Source of the DNA: UBA11996 sp964394975
Lineage (GTDB): Bacteria; Chloroflexota; Dehalococcoidia; Lucifugimonadales; UBA826
Assembly: GCA_964394975.1 (NCBI GenBank)
Contig: CAYMZR010000027.1
Location: 1-22,746 of the forward strand
Reading direction: 5' to 3'
Length of the DNA stretch: 22,746 bases
The notes under the pieces were generated by a model. That model ran no database searches. It worked only from the letters and a program-made list of their open reading frames with translations, and was not told where the DNA came from. Shown here in pieces: positions 16,971 to 22,746 of this stretch; the first letter of the stretch is position 1, and each line of letters begins with the position of its first letter. The translations under genes were made by a program, and so were the position numbers.

Positions 16971-17166
16971 ATTTAACGCCTGTATAACAACTGGAATTGT
17001 TTGTAGAATCAATTGTCCACCCGGTAGGCGAACAAAACCTGAAAACAGGAAACATTTCGAATCTTTGCAGCAAGCTTATTTTGAAGGCTTTAGAGACTGC
17101 CTTGTTTGTAAACCATCCATAGGACCCCCTGGTCCTTGGGTATCAATAAGGAAACAACAAAGCTGA
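16960..17166 (+). CDS. Stand-alone Ada-like Cys4 zinc-binding (methyl-acceptor) domain protein
   Basis: This 68-residue protein runs from ATG 16960 to TGA 17164-17166 and overlaps the SDR end by 11 bp in another frame. Its core TTGIVCRINCPPGRR, then KPENRKHF and GFRDCLVCKP matches the N-terminal domain of Ada methyltransferases (TTGIYCRPSCPxR...RPENVxFF...GFRPCKRCxP). The four cysteines are Cys15, Cys19, Cys47 and Cys50 with spacing 4/28/3; E. coli Ada has Cys38, 42, 69 and 72 (4/27/3). In Ada these bind Zn and the first takes methyl groups from DNA phosphotriesters, then turns the protein into an activator. Here the roughly 20-25 residues normally before the core are lacking, and no HTH or O6-methylguanine transferase domain follows; the tail is PSIGPPGPWV plus basic residues. 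It could be a methyl-damage sensor, a small Zn/DNA-binding protein or a decayed fragment. The ribosome site is weak (GGGA), suggesting coupling to SDR translation. Confidence 0.7.
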   Translation: MKVKFNACITTGIVCRINCPPGRRTKPENRKHFESLQQAYFEGFRDCLVCKPSIGPPGPWVSIRKQQS

Positions 17167-17218
17167 ATTCATAAACTGTTTTGAGGAAAAGAGTTAAAAA
17201 TATTCTTAGAGGTACTGA

Positions 17219-18367
17219 ATGATTAAGAACTTTTCGGTCTTTTATGTTGGGAATATAGACTTGGAAGACGTAGGGCTTGATGGGATTCCAGCCAATGATA
17301 GGAGATACAAGAACGAACGTTTGACGCAGTCTCTGGAAACGGCTGAAAAAGCCGCGGTTCTTATGGATGGCCTCGGCTACCATGCTCTCTGGATGGCGGA
17401 GCATCACTTTCAGAGAGAAGGGTACGAATGTATTCCCAATGTGATTATGATGGGTACGCATCTTGCTGCTAAAACGGAGAGATTAAAGTTTGGGTGTGGG
17501 TTCAATATTGTGCCCATGTGGCATCCTCTCCGGTTAGCTGAAGATTATGCCATGGCCGATGTACTCACTGGAGGGCGGATGATATTCGGGGTGGGACGAG
17601 GTTATCACTCTCGTGAAGTAGAGACGTTTGGCTCGCCAGTTATAGATAATGATCTAAATAAGGAACTATTTGAAGAACAAATAGAGGTGATTTTAAAAGC
17701 TTTTAACAGCGAATCCTTCAGTCATCACGGGAAAAACTATACGATTCCTGCAAGGGTCCCGTATAGAGGATATGATCTTGAGGAGATAACTTTGGTTCCG
17801 AGGCCGGTAAATCTACCAGTAGAGACATGGCAGCCGATAGTGAGTGGAAGTAGTATTGATTTCACTGTTAAGAACGGATTTAACGGGGTGGTCGCTTTAA
17901 CTGGAGAAAAGTTGGTGGATCAGGCCTTCCATAGGTTTAGAGATGCGTGCGAAAGAAATGGTAGAAGCAATGTATTAGGAAGTGGACTTGCTCTCGGAAT
18001 AGGATTCTACATAGCAGATAATGAAAGTGATGCTATGGAGAGACTGAGGCCATTCCATGATGAGCGGTTTAAATGGTTTGCTCCATTTGGGTTCGTTAGA
18101 TATGCAGATGAAGAGGGGCGCGTTTGGGGGACTCCGGGAGCCCCAGCCAGGACCCCCAGGATAGAGGATGGAGTCGAGCAGAAGGCATGGATATGTGGCC
18201 CACCTTCGCACCAAATAGAATTTCTTAAAGAAATTGAAGAAAAATACCCTGGCCTTGAGAATATTATCCTTCATTGGCCGGAAGGTATGCCAAGGGATGA
18301 ATATTTATCACAATTACGTATTTTTGCCGAAGAAGTGATGCCAACCTTTACGGGAAGGGAAGAGTAA
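17219..18367 (+). CDS. LLM-class flavin-dependent oxidoreductase (luciferase-like monooxygenase)
   Basis: The protein has 382 residues, longer than the F420 type at 8.1 kb and close to bacterial-luciferase/limonene-monooxygenase relatives. ATG follows AGAGGT with a normal spacer. Motifs are the GYHALWMAEHHF segment (53-64) characteristic of this group, the LKFGCGFNIVPMWHPLRLAED strand-helix, GGRMIFGVGRGYHSRE (phosphate-binding region) and a C-terminal LENIILHWPEGMP followed by LRIFAEEVMPTF. It should use reduced FMN (or F420H2) and O2 to oxidise a small organic compound in the cytoplasm. It lies 52 bp after the Ada-like gene and converges with another LLM gene of the opposite strand only 14 bp away. 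The substrate is unknown. Confidence 0.92.
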   Translation: MIKNFSVFYVGNIDLEDVGLDGIPANDRRYKNERLTQSLETAEKAAVLMDGLGYHALWMAEHHFQREGYECIPNVIMMGTHLAAKTERLKFGCGFNIVPMWHPLRLAEDYAMADVLTGGRMIFGVGRGYHSREVETFGSPVIDNDLNKELFEEQIEVILKAFNSESFSHHGKNYTIPARVPYRGYDLEEITLVPRPVNLPVETWQPIVSGSSIDFTVKNGFNGVVALTGEKLVDQAFHRFRDACERNGRSNVLGSGLALGIGFYIADNESDAMERLRPFHDERFKWFAPFGFVRYADEEGRVWGTPGAPARTPRIEDGVEQKAWICGPPSHQIEFLKEIEEKYPGLENIILHWPEGMPRDEYLSQLRIFAEEVMPTFTGREE

Positions 18368-18381
18368 CAAACTGAAGTTAG

Positions 18382-19488
18382 CTAATTTCCAGTAAGATCC
18401 TGTAAATTTGGCATTACCTTTTCTGCCATCAGTTTCATGGAAGTTTCGTAGGCTTCACTATCTTCTGCATGATCGAAAGTTAGCCATAACAGATGTCCGA
18501 ATCCGCCAACGGTATGATATAAATTTCGAAGCTTTTCTGTGACTGTTTCAGGAGAACCCACTATCCATAGGTTCTCCATCATATATTCGATAGTAACATC
18601 ATCATCAGACATGCTTTCATCATGCTTCATGAATGAGACGAACGGATAGGCTCCCGCCGAAAACAAAGGCCGTAAGTACTCTCGCCAAGCCCTTCCGAGC
18701 ATTCCATTTATAGCTCCTTCTCTGGCTTCTTCGTCAGTTTCGGCTACCCAGACGTCGCGAACGATCCTCCATTCGCTTCTAGACGGAGCTTCCCTTCCCG
18801 CGTTGGCGGCCCCTTCTGTAACTGCATCCCAATGGCTGGCTACATATACAGGATTCAATCCTAGGCTCATCGGTATATATCCGCGCTCTCCCACTATTTT
18901 AAGAGTGTCAGACCCAGGACTTGCGCCTGCGACGCCGATGGGAGGATGAGGCTTTTGAAAAGGAGTTATATGGTGTTTTAGGTTTGCAAATGCGTAATCT
19001 TCCGGGTTTGGGATATTGATGTCCCAGAACTTTCCTTTATATTCAAAAGGCCCGTCCAAGTTTTCCCACAATTTAAGAATTATGTCTAACGATTCTCTCG
19101 TTCTTTCTCTATGTTCACCATTTTCCATATCCACGCCAAATAATTCGTGATCTGATTGAAGCCCGCCGGACCCTATTCCAAACATATATCTGCCCTGAGC
19201 TAGATGGTCTAGGTAAGCTACTCTACTCGCTAGTTCGATCGGATGATGAAATGGCAAAAGATGGGCTCCAGTGCCCAATTTAATGTTTTTGGTTTGCATT
19301 AATGCCTGTGCAATAAGAATATCTGGCGATGGGACTGGTTCCCAAGGGGCCGTGAAATGTTCTCCTATCCACGCCTCCTCCAGTCCGTATTGGTCCGCCA
19401 TTCGCAAACATTTAAGATCCCACTGCTGGGCATCGTAGGGAGATCTTTCTGGTGGATGGGAAGGCATGAGAAATAAGCCAAGTTTCAT
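18382..19488 (-). CDS. LLM-class flavin-dependent oxidoreductase (luciferase-like monooxygenase)
   Basis: This 368-residue protein is read leftward. On the minus strand AAGAGGA precedes the ATG at 19488-19486 by about 7 nt. Family marks are MKLGLFLMPSHPP at strand 1, GLEEAWIGEHFTAPWE with the conserved EHF (about 43-45), KLGTGAHLLPFHHPIELA, GRYMFGIGSGG for the flavin phosphate and a C-terminal LMAEKVMPNL helix. The long insertion after GVDMENGEHRERTRES and the PFQKPHPPIGVAGASPGS strand resemble the alkanal/long-chain and EDTA-type monooxygenase branch. It is a distinct paralogue from the neighbour at 17.2 kb and from the 308-residue one at 8.1 kb. The gene diverges from the rhodanese operon across a 156-bp region that has a strong promoter and a tandem repeat. 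Confidence 0.93.
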   Translation of the reverse strand: MKLGLFLMPSHPPERSPYDAQQWDLKCLRMADQYGLEEAWIGEHFTAPWEPVPSPDILIAQALMQTKNIKLGTGAHLLPFHHPIELASRVAYLDHLAQGRYMFGIGSGGLQSDHELFGVDMENGEHRERTRESLDIILKLWENLDGPFEYKGKFWDINIPNPEDYAFANLKHHITPFQKPHPPIGVAGASPGSDTLKIVGERGYIPMSLGLNPVYVASHWDAVTEGAANAGREAPSRSEWRIVRDVWVAETDEEAREGAINGMLGRAWREYLRPLFSAGAYPFVSFMKHDESMSDDDVTIEYMMENLWIVGSPETVTEKLRNLYHTVGGFGHLLWLTFDHAEDSEAYETSMKLMAEKVMPNLQDLTGN

Positions 19489-19534
19489 ATCTAAGTCCTC
19501 TTAAATTGAGATATTTATATTAGGGAGGCCAATA

Positions 19535-19557
19535 ATACTAATTACATATACTAATTA
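19535..19557. repeat. Two perfect 10-bp direct repeats in the divergent promoter region
   Basis: ATACTAATTA occurs at 19535-19544 and again at 19548-19557, separated by CAT, giving a 13-bp period. It sits between the leftward LLM gene and the promoter of the rightward rhodanese operon, immediately upstream of that promoter's -35 box. This is a plausible binding site for a regulator acting on either or both genes; low-complexity AT composition makes a chance origin possible. Confidence 0.5.
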
Positions 19558-19564
19558 AAAGTCT

Positions 19565-19593
19565 TTGAAAGTATCCCTTAAGATTTCTATAAT
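19565..19593 (+). promoter_or_regulatory. Strong predicted sigma70-type promoter of the rhodanese operon
   Basis: TTGAAA (19565-19570) is one base from the -35 consensus, the spacer is exactly 17 bp, and TATAAT (19588-19593) is a perfect -10 box. Transcription would start near 19600, giving a leader of about 45 nt to the ATG at 19645 that carries a good Shine-Dalgarno site. An ATG at 19612 would leave almost no leader. Confidence 0.75.
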
Positions 19594-19644
19594 CGTTAGC
19601 CTGTTAGTAGAATGCTTACAAAATATGAATTACGGAAGGTTCCG

Positions 19645-20493
19645 ATGTCAGATACTTCACCAAAACTAGTAAGCCCTTCTTGGTTGCTTGAAAGGCTGGA
19701 TGATCCCACTATAACAGTGTTGGAAATATCGTCTGATCCAGAGGCAAAGGCATACCTGAAAGGCCATATTCCGGGAGCAATTTTTTCCTTTTGGAAGGAT
19801 TTATTGTGGCACGGGACTGATAGAGAATTTGTGAGTTCAACTGAACTCAGCAGTAGGCTTGGGGAAATGGGTGTTTTGACAGATTCCACATTAGTAATAT
19901 GCGGTGATCCCGTGCAATATGGAACCTATGCATTATGGGTAATTACAATGGCTGGAGTCAAAGACGTGAGAATACTTGATGGAAGCCGGACTAGATGGAT
20001 TAATGACGGTAATCCGCTAGAGACTGAGGTTCCCAATCGTAAACCAGTTGATAATGGAATTTTAGATTCTTGTACCTCGACTAGAATCGGACGAGATGAG
20101 GTCCTCAACAGGATCAACAATCAAAATACAATTTTACTGGATGTTCGATCTCCAGAGGAATATCAGGGAGTAAGGGTCAGTCCTCCTGGTGGCTTTGATC
20201 ATGGCGCTGAAAGGAAGGGGAGAATTCCAGGTTCGGTGCACTTATTTTTTCGAGAGCTGTTAAACGAGGATGACACTTTTATCTCTAAAGAGGAACTTGA
20301 AAGAAAATTTTCAGAAGTAGGTATTATTAAATCAACCGACAAGGAGATTGTCAGTTACTGTAGGTTGAGCCATCGAGCTACTTTGTCTTGGTTTGCGATC
20401 AGCGAAATTCTTGAGATAGATAAAGCACAGATATATGACGGGTCATGGACGGAATGGGGTAGCATAGTCGGGTTTCCAATTGAGCGCGAATAA
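19645..20493 (+). CDS. Two-domain sulfurtransferase (rhodanese)
   Basis: This 282-residue tandem rhodanese is close to the usual size of thiosulfate/3-mercaptopyruvate sulfurtransferases. ATG 19645 is preferred because GGAAGG precedes it by 5 nt and the product opens with the typical VSPSWLLERLDD; an ATG at 19612 would add eleven residues. The N-terminal domain has KGHIPGAIFSFWKD but no catalytic cysteine, as in the family. The C-terminal domain has LDVRSPEEY, GRIPGSVHLFF and the active-site loop beginning YCRLSHRATLSWF with Cys239. That loop resembles the CRxGERSSHTWF type (thiosulfate-using CysA/SseA-like) rather than the CGSGVTAC type of mercaptopyruvate enzymes. It would transfer a sulfane sulfur to cyanide, thiols or another acceptor in the cytoplasm. 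It is the first gene of a tight operon with a hydrolase 26 bp downstream. Confidence 0.92.
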   Translation: MSDTSPKLVSPSWLLERLDDPTITVLEISSDPEAKAYLKGHIPGAIFSFWKDLLWHGTDREFVSSTELSSRLGEMGVLTDSTLVICGDPVQYGTYALWVITMAGVKDVRILDGSRTRWINDGNPLETEVPNRKPVDNGILDSCTSTRIGRDEVLNRINNQNTILLDVRSPEEYQGVRVSPPGGFDHGAERKGRIPGSVHLFFRELLNEDDTFISKEELERKFSEVGIIKSTDKEIVSYCRLSHRATLSWFAISEILEIDKAQIYDGSWTEWGSIVGFPIERE

Positions 20494-20519
20494 CGTGCCC
20501 TCAGCAAACGGACTTTAGT

Positions 20520-21398
20520 ATGCCTCTGATAACTTCAAACGGAATTGATATTTCATATAACTCTGTAGGTAAAGGCCCTGCTATTGTTTTTATTCACGGT
20601 GGCTATGGAGGGGCATCTTCCACGGTTATGTCTCGGGAAGAAAGTTGGGTAGATGAATTAAAGGATTCCTACAATGTGGTTACCTATGACAGAAGGTCAT
20701 CAGGCCAATCCTCGTATCCTGATTCTGAGCATTCCTTGGATATTTTTGTCGAGGACTTGAAGGGATTAGTAACCGTTTTAGGCTTGTCTAAAATTTTCTT
20801 GATTGGCTCTTCTGCCGGAGGGCCTATTTCGATCAAATATAGTGTCAAATATCCCGGATCAGTTGCAGGATTGATTTTAGCTAATACTAGTGTTCGAGTA
20901 TGGGCTCACCAAGGTAGAGTTGCAGCAGCTGAAGAACTTGCAAAACGAATCGCCATATTAAAGCAAAAAGGACCTGAAGAAGCGTTCGATATTTTGAATT
21001 CTGACGATCTTGATGCGAGACCGTTTCACCTGAAAGGGCACAAACCTAATCCGAAGCCACCGGCATTTGATGAGAATCGATCTGTGGTATTAAAGCAGCT
21101 GCAATCTTCATTAAGTAGAGAGGATAAAATCAAGTACTTTGCCGGAGAGCTCAGAAACCAATCAGCGTACCTAGATATTGATTTAACAGAGTATATGAAG
21201 AATATTAAAATCCCTTCTTTGATAATCCATGGTGACCTGGATACTCAGGTACCCTACGACCTAGGCAAAGAGTTATCTGAACTTGTTGAAGGTTCTAAAT
21301 TTGTTACTGTGCCAGGCGCTGGTCATGGAATAATGCAGTGGCCAAAAGCGGCCGTAGCGATAAGAAAATTCTGTGACAAGATTGCAGAACGGATGTAA
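20520..21398 (+). CDS. Alpha/beta-fold hydrolase
   Basis: The protein has 292 residues. The catalytic triad is visible: nucleophile Ser98 in GSSAG (96-100), Asp241 in HGDLDTQVP and His269 in GAGHGIMQW. The oxyanion-hole motif is HGGYG (26-30). The lid region lies at about 125-215 (from VRVWAHQGR to the YLDIDLTEYM segment). This is the fold of carboxylesterases, haloperoxidase-like hydrolases, C-C bond hydrolases and lactonases; the D-x-x-x-P-Y(V/D) lid and lid length do not settle which. It is cytoplasmic. It starts 26 bp after the rhodanese stop with no clear ribosome site, and the next gene follows 26 bp after, so it belongs to the same operon. Substrate unknown. Confidence 0.92.
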   Translation: MPLITSNGIDISYNSVGKGPAIVFIHGGYGGASSTVMSREESWVDELKDSYNVVTYDRRSSGQSSYPDSEHSLDIFVEDLKGLVTVLGLSKIFLIGSSAGGPISIKYSVKYPGSVAGLILANTSVRVWAHQGRVAAAEELAKRIAILKQKGPEEAFDILNSDDLDARPFHLKGHKPNPKPPAFDENRSVVLKQLQSSLSREDKIKYFAGELRNQSAYLDIDLTEYMKNIKIPSLIIHGDLDTQVPYDLGKELSELVEGSKFVTVPGAGHGIMQWPKAAVAIRKFCDKIAERM

Positions 21399-21424
21399 TT
21401 TGCCTTAAATAGAGGTGTTTTATA

Positions 21425-22135
21425 TTGGCAAAATCTGAAAATATGTTTACGACTATTACGCCAGGAATTTTAACCATATGTACCTACACTGAATTCGCCC
21501 CCTTTTCTTATGAAGAGGATGGAGAAATTGTGGGTACGGACATTAATTTGCTTAAAAACTTTTCGCTGGAAATGAACTTGAAAGTAAAGATTCTAAAAAA
21601 TGATTTCTCTGGTCTATGGGAAACTCCAGGGCAAGGGCTTTGTGATGTTTCCGCAGCGGGTATGATGGAATACAAAGACCGGGCACTTGGTGATAACGCG
21701 GTGTGGAGTGAGTCTTATATGCTTGTAACACGATCACTTTTGATACGTAGATCGGATAAAAACATTCTTTTATCCCCAGAAGATTTTAGAGGTAAAAAAA
21801 TTGTTGTAACTCCAACTTCTAGTGCTCATATAGATGGAGATATAAGGTATAAACCGATTGGAGCGACAATAATTTCGGAAGTTCCGTCACAAGACGAAAT
21901 AGTATCCCAGCTATTGTCTGGGCATATAGATGCTTTCGGTGAAGGCGACGTTAGCAATGAATATCTTGCCAGTAAATATACTGACGCAAATGGTGAAAGA
22001 TTGCTTGTTTTAACCGATGTCCATCCGATGAAAAATCCTGAATTGTTGAGATTTGCAGTAAGATCAGTAGATCCAAACTTACCTAAAAAACTGAACGAAT
22101 TCATTGTAAAGTCTCAAAGTGATATAAATGCTTAA
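21425..22135 (+). CDS. Solute-binding-protein family 3-like protein without signal peptide
   Basis: The protein has 236 residues and starts at TTG, fixed by AGAGGTG about 8 nt upstream. The type II periplasmic-binding fold of polar-amino-acid binding proteins is shown by ILTICTYTEFAPFSYEEDGEIVGTDINLL at the N-terminus (beta1, with the P-F-x-Y and G-x-D-I pattern), FRGKKIVVTPTSSAHI in lobe two, the helix-loop DEIVSQLLSGHIDAFGEGD, and LRFAVRSVDPNLPKKLNEFI at the end. There is no leader peptide or lipobox before the fold, and no permease or ATPase for amino-acid import nearby. It may be a cytoplasmic sensor or enzyme: this fold also includes cyclohexadienyl/arogenate dehydratase-type proteins. 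The final codons overlap the next gene by 8 bp, so the two products are translationally coupled and probably act on related compounds. Confidence 0.85.
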   Translation: MAKSENMFTTITPGILTICTYTEFAPFSYEEDGEIVGTDINLLKNFSLEMNLKVKILKNDFSGLWETPGQGLCDVSAAGMMEYKDRALGDNAVWSESYMLVTRSLLIRRSDKNILLSPEDFRGKKIVVTPTSSAHIDGDIRYKPIGATIISEVPSQDEIVSQLLSGHIDAFGEGDVSNEYLASKYTDANGERLLVLTDVHPMKNPELLRFAVRSVDPNLPKKLNEFIVKSQSDINA

Positions 22136-22746
22136 TATAGCCGTATTAGATGATTATCAGAATGTAGCTTTTGAATGTGCTAACTGGAATGAATTGGCGG
22201 GAAAAGGAAGTATTTCTATTTTCAGTGACCATATCCGTGATCCAGATTCCTTGGTTGATAGACTTAAAGAGTTTGAGATCATATGTGCGATGAGGGAGAG
22301 GACTCCCTTCCCGAAAGAAATATTGCAAAGGTTGCCCAAACTACAGTTATTGATAACTACTGGCATGCGAAATGCTTCCGTAGATGTTAAAGCGGCAAAT
22401 CAACTAGGTGTCGTTGTTTGCGGAACAGGTGGACTTCCCTACCCGACCGCGGAATTGGCCTGGGGATTAATTTTGGACCTGGCAAGAAATATTTCGAAAG
22501 AGAATGCGGCGGTTAAGGCTGGAGAATGGCAGACAACTTTGGGTATCGGATTGAAAGGTAAAACTCTAGGACTGATAGGCCTCGGAAACCTAGGTGGGCA
22601 GGTCGCTAACTATGGAAATGCTTTTGGTATGAATGTAATTGCTTGGAGCCAAAACCTTACTGAGGAGAAAGCGCACGACAAAAATACCACATACGTCGAT
22701 TTAGATACCTTAATGTCAGAATCGGATTTCATTAGTATTCATACCG
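22128..22746 (+). CDS. D-2-hydroxyacid dehydrogenase, NAD-binding, 3' end cut
   Basis: ATG 22128 overlaps the previous stop by 8 bp, and the frame is open to the window edge (206 codons). The protein begins MLNIAVLDDYQNVAF, typical of the SerA/GhrB-like D-isomer-specific 2-hydroxyacid dehydrogenase family. The substrate-binding domain has a LPKLQLLITTGMRNASVD segment and a PTAELAWGLILDLAR helix; the NAD Rossmann motif GLGNLG is at 151-156 (in GLIGLGNLGG), followed by VIAWSQN. The missing part, about 110 residues of a usual 310-320, would hold the catalytic Arg, Glu and His. It would interconvert a 2-oxo acid and a D-2-hydroxy acid. The open frame stops at the edge, so the true end is unknown. 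Confidence 0.93.
   Translation, partial: MLNIAVLDDYQNVAFECANWNELAGKGSISIFSDHIRDPDSLVDRLKEFEIICAMRERTPFPKEILQRLPKLQLLITTGMRNASVDVKAANQLGVVVCGTGGLPYPTAELAWGLILDLARNISKENAAVKAGEWQTTLGIGLKGKTLGLIGLGNLGGQVANYGNAFGMNVIAWSQNLTEEKAHDKNTTYVDLDTLMSESDFISIHT

Noticed and set aside
17090..17461. Minus-strand open frame of about 123 codons over the start of the 17.2-kb LLM gene
   Set aside because: It has no recognisable protein pattern and overlaps the well-supported Ada-like and LLM genes.
18368..18381. Bidirectional terminator in the short gap between convergent LLM genes
   Set aside because: Only an imperfect AT-rich dyad with a bulge is visible around 18370-18395, and there is no U-tract on either strand.
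1..22746. CRISPR arrays, transposons, integrase attachment sites, tRNA or rRNA genes
   Set aside because: No spaced repeats, transposase or integrase proteins, terminal inverted repeats or cloverleaf-like sequences were recognised on either strand.

Overview
The window looks like chromosomal DNA of an uncultured marine bacterium, most likely Chloroflexota of the SAR202 type. This is an inference from gene content, not from a marker gene. Three different luciferase-like flavin-dependent oxidoreductases lie within about 11 kb, together with a sulfatase, a DAO-type FAD oxidoreductase, an SDR, an HpcH/HpaI aldolase, a COG3618 amidohydrolase and a D-2-hydroxyacid dehydrogenase. Expansion of flavin monooxygenases and sulfatases for oxidising recalcitrant organic matter is a known trait of SAR202 genomes. 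Base composition is AT-leaning by eye. Genes are densely packed, with ATG, GTG and TTG starts and TAA/TGA stops. No rRNA, tRNA, CRISPR array, insertion sequence or phage gene was recognised.

Layout. (1) 1-668: 3' end of an amidohydrolase. (2) 669-1361: the longest gene-poor stretch. It holds, on the minus strand, a small DUF3303-like gene (1052 down to 756) with a good promoter and Shine-Dalgarno site but an in-frame TGA. (3) 1362-5480: a two-gene LolD/MacB-like ABC exporter, an ATPase plus a 1146-residue double-FtsX permease. (4) 5699-6460: HpcH/HpaI aldolase followed by a strong intrinsic terminator. (5) 6615-9042: a cytoplasmic sulfatase and an LLM oxidoreductase, 31 bp apart. (6) 9150-14357: a giant predicted lipoprotein with two PPC domains, an approximately 265-residue Ala/Glu-rich helix, cadherin/Ig-like repeats and an M6-like metalloprotease domain. 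(7) 14586-17166: a small alpha/beta-barrel-like protein, a DAO-type oxidoreductase, an SDR, and an unannotated 68-residue Cys4 protein resembling the Ada methyl-acceptor domain, which overlaps the SDR stop. (8) 17219-19488: two convergent LLM oxidoreductases. (9) 19645-22746: a rightward operon of two-domain rhodanese, alpha/beta hydrolase, a solute-binding-protein fold without signal peptide, and a D-2-hydroxyacid dehydrogenase cut by the window edge.

How it may fit together. Most of the genes encode cytoplasmic catabolic enzymes. The sulfatase, the LLM monooxygenases and the rhodanese suggest processing of sulfated or sulfonated and other oxidised small organics. The aldolase, dehydrogenases and hydrolase could take the carbon skeletons onward. 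The exporter and the giant lipoprotein are the envelope-directed parts. No complete pathway can be assigned from the sequence alone. The most unusual items are the stand-alone Ada-like Cys4 protein, the small gene split by TGA, the multidomain lipoprotein protease, the cytosolic binding-protein homologue and a tandem 10-bp repeat in the divergent promoter region near 19.5 kb.
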